Shown here: one piece after another, positions 34,969 to 44,497 of the stretch | Position numbering within the stretch: the stretch's first letter is position 1 | Layout of the letters: every line of letters begins with the position of its first letter | Origin: Desulfobacula sp. | GTDB taxonomy: Bacteria > Desulfobacterota > Desulfobacteria > Desulfobacterales > Desulfobacteraceae | DNA length: 64,000 nt | Direction of reading: 5' to 3' | Assembly: GCA_023701135.1 (NCBI GenBank) | Contig: JAMPXP010000014.1 | Location: forward strand, 89,899-153,898 | The notes under the pieces: model-generated | Told to the model about the DNA's origin: nothing | What the model saw: the letters and a program-made list of their open reading frames with translations, nothing else | Database searches by the model: none | Position numbers and translations under genes: made by a program

Positions 34969-35787
34969 ATGGCCGGCCGGGTGGACATCAGGGATCTTTC
35001 CTTCGGGTATACGGACAAAGCGGAAGATATCATTTTTTCAGGCATCCGTTTCAGCCTGGAGCCGGGGGAGGTTTTCTGTCTTCTGGGGCCCAACGGCTCG
35101 GGAAAATCAACCCTGCTCAAATGCATCTCACGGGTGCTGACCCCGGCCTCGGGCAGCGTGGCCATTGACGGAGAAAATCTGAACACCATGAGTCCGGCCA
35201 AGATCGCCGGGAAACTGGGATATGTTCCCCAGAGCCTGGTTTCCGCCTTTCCCTTCACCGTGGAAGAAATCGTGGTCATGGGAAGGGCCTCTCGCATCAG
35301 CATGATCTCTTCCCCGTCAAAACAGGACAGGGACAAGGCTTGGGAGTCCATGGAAAAAATCGGCATTGACCACCTGGCCCGGCGGCCCTGCAACCGCCTG
35401 TCCGGCGGGGAATGGCAACTGGTCCTCATTGCCAGGGCCCTGACCCAGTCCCCCCGGGTCCTGCTCCTGGATGAGCCCACCTCCCACCTGGATCTGGGCA
35501 ACCAGGTGAAAATCCTGGAAAAGGTGGGCAGCCTGTCCCGGGACGGCATCACCATCATCATGGCCTCCCATTTCCCGGACCACGCCTTTTTGCATGCAGA
35601 CCAGGTCGGGATTCTCAAGAACCGGTCCATGGCGGTCTCGGGAAAGCCGGACCAGGTCCTCACCGAGGAGGTCCTGTTTTCAACCTATGGGATCCGTATC
35701 CGGGTCATCGAGGTTTTGGATGGGATCGACCGGAAAATCTGCGTCCCGGTGCTGAAAATGAATGAAAGCAGGGGAGAAAATCCATGA
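34969..35787 (+). CDS. ABC importer ATPase 2 (FecE/BtuD type)
   Basis: A 272-residue ATPase when started at the ATG at 34969, three bases after the permease 2 stop; the frame stays open well upstream inside the permease gene. Walker A GPNGSGKST, signature LSGGEWQLVLIARALTQ, Walker B VLLLDEPTSHLD and a switch His in ASHFPDHAFL are intact. The C-terminus has a short extra beta segment. It overlaps the next binding-protein gene by four bases and powers importer 2. Confidence 0.92.
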   Translation: MAGRVDIRDLSFGYTDKAEDIIFSGIRFSLEPGEVFCLLGPNGSGKSTLLKCISRVLTPASGSVAIDGENLNTMSPAKIAGKLGYVPQSLVSAFPFTVEEIVVMGRASRISMISSPSKQDRDKAWESMEKIGIDHLARRPCNRLSGGEWQLVLIARALTQSPRVLLLDEPTSHLDLGNQVKILEKVGSLSRDGITIIMASHFPDHAFLHADQVGILKNRSMAVSGKPDQVLTEEVLFSTYGIRIRVIEVLDGIDRKICVPVLKMNESRGENP

Positions 35788-36866
35788 GCCTCATCCGAAA
35801 ACTGATATTTCTCGTCCTGGTTTCCGGGATGGCCGCTGTTTCCCATTCTTCCGCCGCCGTCTCCCTGACGGATGCGGCGGGAAAGTCCCATGCCTTTGAC
35901 CGGTTGCCGGAACGGCTGGTGGTGGTGGGCGCGGCCCCCTTTATTCCCCTTCACATGCTCTATCTGTTTGAAGAAGCCAAGGACCGCCTCAAAGGCTTTG
36001 AGGTCAAGGTCAAAAAAAGCGATGAATTCTTAGACCTGGTGGACCCGGAAATCTCCCGGAAACAGGGGTTGGATTCCAATCCCGGCCCTGAATCTGTGGC
36101 AGCCCTGAAACCGGATCTGGTCATCACCAAGTCCACGGTGGAGACAGGCCTTTCCAGATCCCTCAAAATCCTGGGGATCCCGGTCCTGCATGTGGGTGCG
36201 GAGACGCCGGACATGTTTTTACGGGATCTTGAAAATTTAGGCAAGGTATTGGGGAATACGAAACGGGCCGATGAGCTGATTCGATATTATCAGGATAAAC
36301 TTTCCCTGATCCGGGAAAGGACCACAAGCCCGGCTCCCGGTGAAAAACCGGGGGTCCTGGTTCTGGAATACAATAACCGGGGAAATATCCTGTCCCTGAA
36401 TGTTCCGGCCATGGGATGGTTCCAGACCCAGCAGGCGGTGATATCCGGCGGAAACCCGGTGTGGCTGGATTCCCTGACTGTCCGGGACGGCTGGCAGATC
36501 ACGGGGTTTGAACAGGTGGCGGCCTGGAACCCGGATAAGATCTTTCTCATTGTCTGGTATCAGCTCAAGGGTCCCGAGGTCGTCAAGGGCCTTTATGGGG
36601 ATTCAAAATGGAGCCGGTTAAAGGCCGTGCAGAAAAAAGACCTGCACCTCTTTCCCCAGGACATTTACGGCTGGGACTCGGCCACCCCGAGGTGGATACT
36701 GGGCGCCCTCTGGATGGCCAAAATGACCTATCCGGACAGGTTCGGGCCTGATGTGTCAGGTCAGAAGATCCTGGACATGAACCAAACCGTAAAAGAATTT
36801 TACAGGGTATTGTACCGGCTGGATGAAGCCATTATTGAAAAACATCTTATGCCGGTATGGGAATAA
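35784..36866 (+). CDS. Periplasmic binding protein 3 (FecB/BtuF type)
   Basis: A 360-residue binding protein with a signal peptide (LIFLVLVSGMAAVSHSSAA). It is the most diverged of the four: VSLTDAAGKSHAFDRLPERLVVVG at the start, ALKPDLVITKS in the N-lobe, GFEQVAAWNPDKIFLIVWYQ in the C-lobe and AKMTYPDRFGPDVSGQKILD..VKEFYRVLYR at the end. The C-lobe contains DIYGWDSATPRWILGALWMAK, a motif also found in binding protein 4 and in the radical SAM fusion protein (GWWDYPAPHCVLG; PLWDFGSPRWVLG). The start overlaps the ATPase 2 stop (ATGA). Confidence 0.88.
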   Translation: MSLIRKLIFLVLVSGMAAVSHSSAAVSLTDAAGKSHAFDRLPERLVVVGAAPFIPLHMLYLFEEAKDRLKGFEVKVKKSDEFLDLVDPEISRKQGLDSNPGPESVAALKPDLVITKSTVETGLSRSLKILGIPVLHVGAETPDMFLRDLENLGKVLGNTKRADELIRYYQDKLSLIRERTTSPAPGEKPGVLVLEYNNRGNILSLNVPAMGWFQTQQAVISGGNPVWLDSLTVRDGWQITGFEQVAAWNPDKIFLIVWYQLKGPEVVKGLYGDSKWSRLKAVQKKDLHLFPQDIYGWDSATPRWILGALWMAKMTYPDRFGPDVSGQKILDMNQTVKEFYRVLYRLDEAIIEKHLMPVWE

Positions 36867-36867
36867 T

Positions 36868-37860
36868 ATGGGATCAGGTAAAATAAAAATGCTTCCCGTG
36901 CTGGTGATTACCATGATTCTCCTCCTGGGGTCCGTATTCCTGGGCCGGTATCCGTCACCCTTTGTCACCCGCCTTTCCGACATGATGGGGGATTCCCTGG
37001 TGCGGCAGGTGATCCTGGATATCCGGATCCCGCGCATCATCATGGCCTTTATGGCCGGCATGGTCCTGGCCGCTTCCGGGACGGTGTTCCAGATGATCTT
37101 TAGAAACCCCCTGGTGGATGCGGGTTTTTTAGGAGTTTCCGGCGGTGCGGCCTTTGGCGCGTCCCTGGGGATCGTGATCCTGGGCGGGGGCATCCCGGCC
37201 ATCCAGGGGGCTGCGGCCCTGTTCGCCTTTTCCGGCCTGGGCCTTTCCTGGTTCATCGCCACCCGGATCAAATTCGGAGACTGGGTGCTGAGGCTCCTTC
37301 TTTCCGGCATTGCCGTGTCCGCCATGTTTGCTTCCGGCACCGGGCTTTTAAAATACCTGGCTGATCCGCTGCGGGAATTGCCGGAACTGACCTTCTGGCT
37401 CCTGGGCGGGCTCTGGGGCATTACCTGGCCCGATATCCTTCAAGTCGCGGCCGTCTGCCTTCCCTGCCTTCTGGTGATTTACCTTTTCCGGTGGCGGCTG
37501 AATCTTTTATCCATGCAGGATGAAACCATTTTTTCCCTTGTGGCCCATGCCTCCCTGGAAAGACTCCTCTTGCTCCTGACGGCGGTCCTGGCCACCTCCG
37601 CCGTGGTCTGCAAGACCGGTCAGGTGGGCTGGGTGGGGCTCATCGTCCCCCATATGGCCCGGCGGCTCTGCGGGTCCGACGCACAGACGGCCCTGCCCGT
37701 ATCCCTTCTTTTGGGCGGGTTTTTCCTTCTGTTCTGTGATGACATGTCCAGAACCCTTCTTTCAGGCGAGATCCCCCTGGGAATCCTGACCTCCTTTATC
37801 GGGGCGGGGCTCTTCCTGGCCCTGTTAATGAACCGCCGGTTTGCCTTGAAAAGGGGATGA
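36868..37860 (+). CDS. FecCD/BtuC-type permease 3
   Basis: A 330-residue permease started at the ATG one base after the preceding stop codon; the frame is open 15 codons further up but inside the binding-protein gene. It shows IRIPRIIMAFMAGMVLAASGTVFQMIFRNPLVDAGFLGVSGG and VGWVGLIVPHMARRLCGSDAQTALPVSLLLGG, the ATPase-contact loop, with about ten helices. ATPase 3 starts two bases after its stop. Confidence 0.92.
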   Translation: MGSGKIKMLPVLVITMILLLGSVFLGRYPSPFVTRLSDMMGDSLVRQVILDIRIPRIIMAFMAGMVLAASGTVFQMIFRNPLVDAGFLGVSGGAAFGASLGIVILGGGIPAIQGAAALFAFSGLGLSWFIATRIKFGDWVLRLLLSGIAVSAMFASGTGLLKYLADPLRELPELTFWLLGGLWGITWPDILQVAAVCLPCLLVIYLFRWRLNLLSMQDETIFSLVAHASLERLLLLLTAVLATSAVVCKTGQVGWVGLIVPHMARRLCGSDAQTALPVSLLLGGFFLLFCDDMSRTLLSGEIPLGILTSFIGAGLFLALLMNRRFALKRG

Positions 37861-37861
37861 G

Positions 37862-38635
37862 ATGAAAACCGCAGTCAGTATCCAAAATTTAAGCTTTTCC
37901 TATGATAGACAAGGCCCGCCGGTTATTTCCAATATGGAGTTCAGTCTTTTTAAGGGTACGGTGACGGCGGTGCTGGGGGCCAACGGGGTCGGCAAGACCA
38001 CCCTGTTGCATCTTCTCCTGGGGCTTTATCCTCCGGACCAGGGCGATATCCGGTTTTTTGAAACACCACGGGCTGGATATAAGGCCGGAAGGATCAAGCA
38101 GCTCGTCGGCCTGGTGTCCCAGAATGAAACCATTCCTTTTGATCTGAGTGTCGAGGAATATGTGCTTCTGGGCAGGGCCCCGCATCTGGGGTTGCTTGCC
38201 ATGCCGGGTCCCCAGGACCGGGAAGCTGTGCGAACAGCCCTTGACACCGTGGGCATGACCCACCTGGCCCAAAAGGCCGTTACCCGGCTCAGCAGCGGGG
38301 AAAAACAACTGGCCCATGTGGCCCGGGCCCTGGCCCAGGCCCCGGAGATCCTGCTCCTGGACGAACCCTGCTCCCACCTGGATTTGATGAATACGCGGCG
38401 GATGCTGAATCTCATGAAAACCATCGCAGACCGGGGCCGGACAGTGGTGTTCACCACCCATGACCCCAATGCGGCCTCAGCCGTTGCCCATGGGATCATG
38501 CTGGTGAAAAAAGGGGAACTCGTGGCCTTCGGCAGGCCTGAAACGGTCCTGACCGAAGATTTATTGACAAAAACCTATGGCGCCGGCGTTGAAGTGGTTC
38601 ATACGGACCATGGCCCCTTTGTGCGGACAATGTAA
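37862..38635 (+). CDS. ABC importer ATPase 3 (FecE/BtuD type)
   Basis: A 257-residue ATPase with Walker A GANGVGKTT, Walker B ILLLDEPCSHLD and switch His in TTHDPNAASA. The signature is LSSGEKQLAHVARALAQ, with Ser in place of the first Gly of LSGGQ; this occurs in some functional ATPases and need not inactivate it. It powers importer 3. The methyltransferase gene follows after 15 bases. Confidence 0.92.
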   Translation: MKTAVSIQNLSFSYDRQGPPVISNMEFSLFKGTVTAVLGANGVGKTTLLHLLLGLYPPDQGDIRFFETPRAGYKAGRIKQLVGLVSQNETIPFDLSVEEYVLLGRAPHLGLLAMPGPQDREAVRTALDTVGMTHLAQKAVTRLSSGEKQLAHVARALAQAPEILLLDEPCSHLDLMNTRRMLNLMKTIADRGRTVVFTTHDPNAASAVAHGIMLVKKGELVAFGRPETVLTEDLLTKTYGAGVEVVHTDHGPFVRTM

Positions 38636-38650
38636 ACAGCGAGGTAAAAT

Positions 38651-39487
38651 ATGGAACAGCTCACGGACTGGGCAAAATTATGGAAAGACCTTTCCGGGAT
38701 TCAGAACAAGGCCTTTGCCCGGAAAAAGGAAGGCGGGGACGAGGATTTCTGGAAGCACAAGGCCAAGGATTTTGACAAAATGGTGGATGAACGCTGGGCC
38801 AAACCCGATTCATCCAGGGATTTTCTGATTCAAAAATTAATGGACAACCCGGGGTCCAGTCTGCTGGATATCGGGGCCGGCACCGGGAAATGGACTCTCC
38901 TGGTATCTCCCTATGCATCCAGGGTGACGGCCTTTGAACCCTCTTTAGCCATGCAGGAGGTATTGAAAGAAAAAATCCATCAGCAACGGATTACCAACGT
39001 GGATATGGTGACGGGGAACTGGCCCGAGGATGATGCTGAGCCCCATGATTATATCCTGGCCTCCCATTCCATGTATGGGGTGGGGGATTTTAAAGCCTTT
39101 GTGGAGAAGATGGACGCCACGGCTAAAAAAGCCTGTATCCTGGTCATGCGGGCGCCCCTGGCCGGGTCCGTCATGGCCGTTGCCGCAAAAAAAATCTTGG
39201 GCCAGCCCTATGACAGCCCCAATTTCCAGATTGCCTATAACCTTCTCCTGGGCATGGACATCTACCCGGATGTGGTCATGGAAGCCGACGGGACCTGGCC
39301 CGGCTGGGCCAACAATTCCTTTGAAGAGGCCCTGGATGAAATCAAGAACCGCCTGGGGCATGCAGACAATGACGAATATGATGCTTTCCTGACGGAATTG
39401 CTGGAAAAAAATTTAACCCATGAAAAGGGAAAATATGTCTGGCCTGCAGGAAACCGGTCGGCCCTGGTGTACTGGGAGGTCCAATGA
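38651..39487 (+). CDS. Class I SAM-dependent methyltransferase
   Basis: A 278-residue cytoplasmic protein. Residues about 30-60 are an unusual Trp- and charge-rich lead (DEDFWKHKAKDFDKMVDERW), then motif I LLDIGAGTGKWTLLVS, the acidic strand-2 end VTAFEPS, and YILASHSMYGV in place of motif IV. The C-terminal part (FEEALDEIKNRLGH) is a helical cap seen in small-molecule methyltransferases. It sits between transporter sets 3 and 4 and overlaps the next binding-protein gene by four bases, so it is made with the importers and may methylate the imported ligand or a chelator. From memory, similar methyltransferases lie beside FecCD-type importers in methanogens; the substrate is unknown. Confidence 0.8.
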   Translation: MEQLTDWAKLWKDLSGIQNKAFARKKEGGDEDFWKHKAKDFDKMVDERWAKPDSSRDFLIQKLMDNPGSSLLDIGAGTGKWTLLVSPYASRVTAFEPSLAMQEVLKEKIHQQRITNVDMVTGNWPEDDAEPHDYILASHSMYGVGDFKAFVEKMDATAKKACILVMRAPLAGSVMAVAAKKILGQPYDSPNFQIAYNLLLGMDIYPDVVMEADGTWPGWANNSFEEALDEIKNRLGHADNDEYDAFLTELLEKNLTHEKGKYVWPAGNRSALVYWEVQ

Positions 39488-40512
39488 AACCTCGGCAATG
39501 GTTCGGCTTTCTAATCCTTGGCGGCCTTCTGATTCTTGTCGTTTCAGGATGTGATTTTCTTTCAACGGAAAAGGCCCAAACCCTCACCATTACCGATCAA
39601 CTGGGAAGAAAGGTGGAAATTCCCCGGCATCCGAAAAAAATTGCCGCCCTCCACCATTTTGGCGGGAAAATTGTCTATAGCCTGAACATGCAGCACCTTT
39701 TGGTTGAACGCAGTATCTATGGACTTGAAGCCAAGGCCCTGGAAAAAATCGACCCCGCCTTTGCAGCCCTTCCCGATATGGTCCAGGGCCATAATTATAA
39801 TGTCGAAGGCATTGTCAGCCTGAATCCGGAATTGATTTTTGCCTATGCCTCCATGGATACAACCGAGATGGGCCGGTTTGAGAATGCCGGCATCCCGGTG
39901 GTGGCCGTTAAGGGAGAGACCCTGGAAGAAAGCTTTGAGGCCGTCCGTCTCATCTCCGATGTCCTGGACTGCAAGGAAAAGGGGGAAACCTATATTAAGG
40001 CCTGCCAGGATCTGGTGGATATGGTTCAATCCCGCCTGAAAGGCCGGGTGGAAAAACCCGTGGCCGTTCTGTTTGCAGGGCCCCGGAGCATCTATTCCGT
40101 TGCCACGGGCAATATGCTTCAAACAAGGATTCTGGAGCTTTCCGGCGCCGTCAATGTGGCCAAGGAACTGAGTGGATTCTGGGCCGATGTATCGCCCGAG
40201 CAGATCGCAAAATGGAACCCGGAGGTGATTTTTATGGGTTCCTATCTGGATGTTTACGGTAGGGACCAGATTCTTGAAAATCCCCAGTTCCGGACCATCA
40301 CCGCCATCAAAGAGAGAAAAATATTTTCCTTTCCCTCCAATATCGGGTGGTGGGATTACCCGGCCCCCCACTGCGTCCTGGGGGTGGTCTGGTCCGCCAA
40401 AACCCTGTATCCGGATCTTTTCAGGGATATCGATATGACGGCGACGGCCAACGCGTTTTATAAACAATTTACCGGGCATAGTTTTGAAGAACTGGGAGGC
40501 AGGCTTCCTTGA
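39484..40512 (+). CDS. Binding protein 4, lipoprotein (FecB/BtuF type)
   Basis: A 342-residue binding protein with a lipoprotein signal peptide: LILGGLLILVVSGC, lipidated Cys at about residue 23. Mature features are LTITDQLGRKVEIPRHPKKIAALHHFG, IVSLNPELIFAYA, SPEQIAKWNPEVIFMGS and AKTLYPDLFRDIDMTATANAFYKQFTG. It is closest in layout to binding protein 1. As a lipoprotein it stays at a membrane face, unlike the soluble paralogue. It overlaps the methyltransferase gene before it and permease 4 after it. Confidence 0.9.
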   Translation: MKPRQWFGFLILGGLLILVVSGCDFLSTEKAQTLTITDQLGRKVEIPRHPKKIAALHHFGGKIVYSLNMQHLLVERSIYGLEAKALEKIDPAFAALPDMVQGHNYNVEGIVSLNPELIFAYASMDTTEMGRFENAGIPVVAVKGETLEESFEAVRLISDVLDCKEKGETYIKACQDLVDMVQSRLKGRVEKPVAVLFAGPRSIYSVATGNMLQTRILELSGAVNVAKELSGFWADVSPEQIAKWNPEVIFMGSYLDVYGRDQILENPQFRTITAIKERKIFSFPSNIGWWDYPAPHCVLGVVWSAKTLYPDLFRDIDMTATANAFYKQFTGHSFEELGGRLP

Positions 40513-41534
40513 AAAAAACGCCGGTCATATTCGGGCTGTTCTTCCCGGTGATATTGTTCATCTGCCTGTGTACGGGCCGGTATCCCATTACCCCGGGCCA
40601 GGTGGCCGGGCTCCTCCTGGCTCCCCTGGGGGTTGAGAACCGTTTTTTTTCTGCGCCGCCGGACATGATGATGATTTTCTGGAATGTCCGGGTGCCCAGG
40701 ATCATTTTAAGCGTTTTTGTGGGCGCCGGGGTTTCCACGGCAGGGGCTGTGTTCCAGGCCCTTTTCCGGAACCCCCTGGCGGCCCCGGATATCCTGGGGG
40801 TGACTCAGGGGTCCGGTTTCGGTGCAGCCCTGGTCATCCTGTTTTTGAGTCCCCTGGCCCTGGTCATCCAGACCAGCGCCTTTGCCTTCGGCATTCTTGC
40901 CGTGGCCCTGGCCTATATCCTGGCCTCCCTGAGCCGGGACAGTTCTCCTTCGGTTCTGGTGATTTCCGGGATTGTGATTTCCGCCATCTTCCAGGCCGGG
41001 CTCTCCTTTATCATGTATATGGCCAATCCCTATGACCAACTGATCCAGATTATTTTCTGGACCATGGGCAGTTTCAATACCGCCTCCTGGGCCAAGGTCC
41101 GGGCGGCGGCCCCCCTTCTTTTTTCCGGCATTCTTTTGATCACGGCTTTTTCCTGGCGCCTGAACCTCATGACCCAGGGGGAAGAAGATGCCCGGTCCAT
41201 GGGCATCCATGTGGCCCGGTGGCGGATTTTTTATGTGGTGGTCAGCACCCTCATGGTGGCCTGTTCCGTGACAGCCGTTGGGAATGTGGCCTGGATCGGG
41301 CTCATCGTTCCCCATATCGCCCGGTATCTGGCGGGGTCGGAACACCGGAGGCTCATCCCCATGACGGCGGTCTTGGGCGGGCTGTTTCTCATGGTCATGG
41401 ACACCGTGGCCAGGAGCCTCATGCTCTCTGAAATCCCCATCAGCATTGTCACATCCATATTCGGCGCTCCCTTCCTGGGGTATCTCGTGGTCAGCGCCGG
41501 AAAAGCGAGGTTTTCCCATGAACCTCAGTATTGA
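40509..41534 (+). CDS. FecCD/BtuC-type permease 4
   Basis: A 341-residue permease beginning at a TTG (40509) that overlaps the preceding TGA. It has the hallmark NVRVPRIILSVFVGAGVSTAGAVFQALFRNPLAAPDILGVTQG and VAWIGLIVPHIARYLAGSEHRRLIPMTAVLGG. About ten membrane helices are visible. The ATPase 4 gene overlaps its end by 17 bases. Confidence 0.92.
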   Translation: MKKTPVIFGLFFPVILFICLCTGRYPITPGQVAGLLLAPLGVENRFFSAPPDMMMIFWNVRVPRIILSVFVGAGVSTAGAVFQALFRNPLAAPDILGVTQGSGFGAALVILFLSPLALVIQTSAFAFGILAVALAYILASLSRDSSPSVLVISGIVISAIFQAGLSFIMYMANPYDQLIQIIFWTMGSFNTASWAKVRAAAPLLFSGILLITAFSWRLNLMTQGEEDARSMGIHVARWRIFYVVVSTLMVACSVTAVGNVAWIGLIVPHIARYLAGSEHRRLIPMTAVLGGLFLMVMDTVARSLMLSEIPISIVTSIFGAPFLGYLVVSAGKARFSHEPQY

Positions 41535-42321
41535 AAATATCAGTGCCGGCTATGGCGGAATTCCCGTGATTTCCCATATCGACCTGACCGTCGCGCCGGG
41601 CCGGATCTGCGCCCTCATGGGCCGGAACGGTTCGGGCAAAACCACATTGCTGCGCTGCATCAACGGGCTTCTGCCCCTCCTGGAAGGCAGGGTCAGGGTC
41701 CTGGGCCGGGACATCCGGGACCTGGGCCGGGATAAGATCGCCCGGATGATCAGCGTCGTCCCCCAGGTGAGCTTTTCCCCCTTCTCCTTTTCATGCCTGG
41801 ACATGGTCCTCATGGCCGGGGCGGCAAGGATCAAGGCCTGGTCCGCCCCCTCTGAAAAAGAAAAACAGAAGGCCCTGGCCGCCATGGCGGAAACCGGTAT
41901 CGGCCACATGGCCAAACGGGCCTTCAATAACCTGTCCGGCGGAGAACGCCAGTTGGTCATGCTGGCCCGGGGGCTGTTCCAGGACACGCCCATCATGCTC
42001 CTGGACGAACCCAATTCCCACCTGGATTTTGCCAACCAGCACAAGATCATGGCCCTTATGCAGAGCCTTGCCCGCAAGAGAAAGATGACGGTCCTGGTGA
42101 CCCTGCATGATCCCAACCTGACCCATTATTATTGTGACGACGTGATCCTCATCCATGAAGGCGGGGTCAGGGCCAGGGGAGAGACCGGGAAAACCCTGAC
42201 CGATGAGGTGCTTTCCTGTGTGCTGGGAAATAATATCGAATGTGATGTAACCCGAAAAGGGGTGTTTGTGGTGGTTCCCAAATTTAACCTCGTCCATATG
42301 AATGAAAAGGTGAATCTATGA
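41518..42321 (+). CDS. ABC importer ATPase 4 (FecE/BtuD type)
   Basis: A 267-residue ATPase started at the ATG at 41518; the frame is open 24 codons upstream inside the permease gene. Walker A GRNGSGKTT, signature LSGGERQLVMLARGLFQ, Walker B IMLLDEPNSHLD and switch His in TLHDPNLTH are intact. It powers importer 4 and overlaps the radical SAM gene downstream by four bases (ATGA), so importer and enzyme are translationally coupled. Confidence 0.92.
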   Translation: MNLSIENISAGYGGIPVISHIDLTVAPGRICALMGRNGSGKTTLLRCINGLLPLLEGRVRVLGRDIRDLGRDKIARMISVVPQVSFSPFSFSCLDMVLMAGAARIKAWSAPSEKEKQKALAAMAETGIGHMAKRAFNNLSGGERQLVMLARGLFQDTPIMLLDEPNSHLDFANQHKIMALMQSLARKRKMTVLVTLHDPNLTHYYCDDVILIHEGGVRARGETGKTLTDEVLSCVLGNNIECDVTRKGVFVVVPKFNLVHMNEKVNL

Positions 42322-43328
42322 AATGTCATTTTTGTGAACACAGGTGCGATCTGACCAAGGGAAAAAGTTTCTGCGGCATGTACGCGGATGAAGGGGGCAG
42401 GGCCGTGGAACTCTATCCGGACCGTTGGTGCACCTATTCTCCCTCACGAATCGAGTCGGTGCCCTTTTACCATGCCTGGCCCGGATCACGGTCCATGATC
42501 ATCGGGACCGCAGGCTGCAATTTCCGTTGCCGGTACTGCTCCAATTCCTTTATCGCCTGCCGGAATCCGGCCGAGGTCCAGGACCTGATGTTTGAATTTT
42601 CCGGGGAAAAGCTGACGGCCATGGCCAAGAAACTGGGCTGCCACAATATCATTTTTAATGTCAACGAACCGGCCGTGTCCCTGCCCAGCCTCATGCGGGT
42701 GTCGGAACATGCCAAAAAAGAGGGCATTCCCATGGGCTGCCTCACCAACGGGTATACCACCGAGGAATCCACCCTCATGCTGGCCGAGATTTTTTCCTTT
42801 GTCCATGTGGGGCTCAAAGGCTTTTCCAATGCCTTTTACAAGGAATACGTGGGGGTCAACAGCATCGACCCCATCCTGAGAAATATCTATACCCTGTCCC
42901 AGCATTGCCATATCGAGATTGCCTCGCCTGTCATTGAAAACGTCAACGACCATGAGCTGCCCGATATTGCGGAATTCATCTGTGATATCAACCCCGACAT
43001 TCCCTGGCATGTGTTCAGGCTTCTGCCCGAACACCATATGAAGGAGATGAAATACCCGGATATTGAGCGGATGAACCAGGTCCTGGAATCATCAAGAAAG
43101 CTGTTGCCCTATATTTATTTCCATAATTTTGTGGGGTCCGACTGGGTGAACACCCTCTGCCCCCAATGCGGGGCCGTGGCTGTCAAACGCTTCAGCCTGG
43201 GCTGTTCCGGGGACCGGCTCGACGAATTCCTGGCCCCCGGCAATATCTGCCCTGCCTGCGGGGCCGGCATCGCCATGCTGGGCACCAAGGTCTCCTGGAA
43301 TGAAAAACGGGAAAAGGAGGGGGTATGA
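42318..43328 (+). CDS. Radical SAM protein, activase-like, coupled to importer 4
   Basis: A 336-residue protein. It starts with Cys-rich CHFCEHRC and FCGMY, like the AmmeMemoRadiSam/PflA-activase group, then has the radical SAM cluster motif CNFRCRYC (Cys67, Cys71, Cys74). The TIM-barrel part includes NVNEPAVSLPSLMRVSE, CLTNGYTTEE and VHVGLKGFS. A C-terminal zinc-ribbon-like pair (LCPQCGAVAV and CPACGAG) closes the protein. The same N-terminal, radical SAM and zinc-ribbon layout occurs in the fusion protein at 46026, so the two are paralogues. It overlaps ATPase 4 and the next gene by four bases each. It probably modifies or dismantles the imported ligand, or activates a partner; the reaction is unknown. 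Confidence 0.85.
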   Translation: MKCHFCEHRCDLTKGKSFCGMYADEGGRAVELYPDRWCTYSPSRIESVPFYHAWPGSRSMIIGTAGCNFRCRYCSNSFIACRNPAEVQDLMFEFSGEKLTAMAKKLGCHNIIFNVNEPAVSLPSLMRVSEHAKKEGIPMGCLTNGYTTEESTLMLAEIFSFVHVGLKGFSNAFYKEYVGVNSIDPILRNIYTLSQHCHIEIASPVIENVNDHELPDIAEFICDINPDIPWHVFRLLPEHHMKEMKYPDIERMNQVLESSRKLLPYIYFHNFVGSDWVNTLCPQCGAVAVKRFSLGCSGDRLDEFLAPGNICPACGAGIAMLGTKVSWNEKREKEGV

Positions 43329-44497
43329 GTCTGGCTATGATTGATGCAAGACAGTGGCAGAACCGGTTTGATCTTGAATCCGGACAGAAGGTGGAGGAAT
43401 CGCATCCGGCAGCCGCCATGCTCAGCAAGGTCCTGAGCTGGAATCCCTATCCCGGCGATATGGATGAAACGGCCAATGAATGGGTGACCCGGACGGCCCT
43501 GGATCTCATGGACCAGTACGAGCCCAACCTGGTGTGCCTCAGTTATGTCCAGCAGTTTTTCAGCCATCGCCATTTTGCCCATTCCCCGGCGGACTGGGAA
43601 CGGATGTGTGCCAGGGCCATGGCCGAGGCGGAGAAATTCATCAAAATTTCCGGCTATACCCCGGTCATTGTGGGCACCGGCGGCATGGTCCCCCTCAAGG
43701 GGGAGATGGATCTTTCCGGGCTGGACGGCCTTGCCGTTTCCTCCAACTGGTCGGCCCGGTACTGCGGGATGCATTGGCCCAGCGCTGCGGATATGGAGCT
43801 GCTTTCCGCTTTGAAGGCCCGGGGAAAAATTGAGCGCGTGGTATCAAAGGAGGAATGGATCTTTCTTTTCCGGTCGGAAGAGCCAAAGGTTCAAATCCAT
43901 CAGGATGAGGCCCTCATGCCGGATTTCCTGGTGGTCGCCGCCGAGGGCCACAGCTTTAAGACCCTGGGGACGACCCTGAGAAAGCCCGTGAACATCCCGG
44001 CCAATAATTTTAAAATCCCGGTGTATACCCCCTTGGGCGGTGTGGATGATATCAGGGGAATCAAACACCTGGTTCGGTCAAACCTGGATCATCACAAGAT
44101 CGCCCTGATCCTGGTGGAAGGGGTCGGGAAAGCGTTTTTCCCGGCGGACCATTCCATGTGCAGCAACGGCCCCGGCTGGTTCTACCATGAACCCGGAGAT
44201 GCGTTTTACCTGACCCTTTCCACAGGAAAACATGAACCCTTTGCCTATCCTGCCGGTTACCGGTCCTTTGACCGGGACGCCGAGGCCATAAAATTTCCCT
44301 TTTCCGGCTATATGCTCTCGGTCCCGGAAAACACCCTGGCCCTGGATTATCCGGGGAAAAGCATTGCCGTGGGCAATAGGAGCATGTTCATGCATATGAT
44401 GTTCGGTGTGGACATGAGCATTGAATGCTTTGCCAGAAATCTTTTTAACCAGGGATGCCTGGGCGTCCTTCACAGGATGGATAAATATGAAAAATAA
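43325..44497 (+). CDS. Unknown 390-residue cytoplasmic protein coupled to the radical SAM gene
   Basis: No signal peptide or membrane helix is seen. I cannot assign a family. The N-terminal half has SLAMIDARQWQNRF and DLMDQYEPNLVCLSYVQQFFS, which recall the loose pattern of alkaline-phosphatase-fold phosphodiesterases, and TPVIVGTGGMVPLKGEMDLSGLDG. The C-terminal half (LILVEGVGKAFFPADHSMC, FYHEPGDAFYLTLSTGKHEPF, GNRSMFMHMMFGVDMS) contains several His, Asp and Met residues that could bind metal. It overlaps the radical SAM gene before it by four bases and the deaminase gene after it by 11, so it is an integral part of the locus. A hydrolase or ligand-handling enzyme is possible but unproven. 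Confidence 0.7.
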   Translation: MSLAMIDARQWQNRFDLESGQKVEESHPAAAMLSKVLSWNPYPGDMDETANEWVTRTALDLMDQYEPNLVCLSYVQQFFSHRHFAHSPADWERMCARAMAEAEKFIKISGYTPVIVGTGGMVPLKGEMDLSGLDGLAVSSNWSARYCGMHWPSAADMELLSALKARGKIERVVSKEEWIFLFRSEEPKVQIHQDEALMPDFLVVAAEGHSFKTLGTTLRKPVNIPANNFKIPVYTPLGGVDDIRGIKHLVRSNLDHHKIALILVEGVGKAFFPADHSMCSNGPGWFYHEPGDAFYLTLSTGKHEPFAYPAGYRSFDRDAEAIKFPFSGYMLSVPENTLALDYPGKSIAVGNRSMFMHMMFGVDMSIECFARNLFNQGCLGVLHRMDKYEK

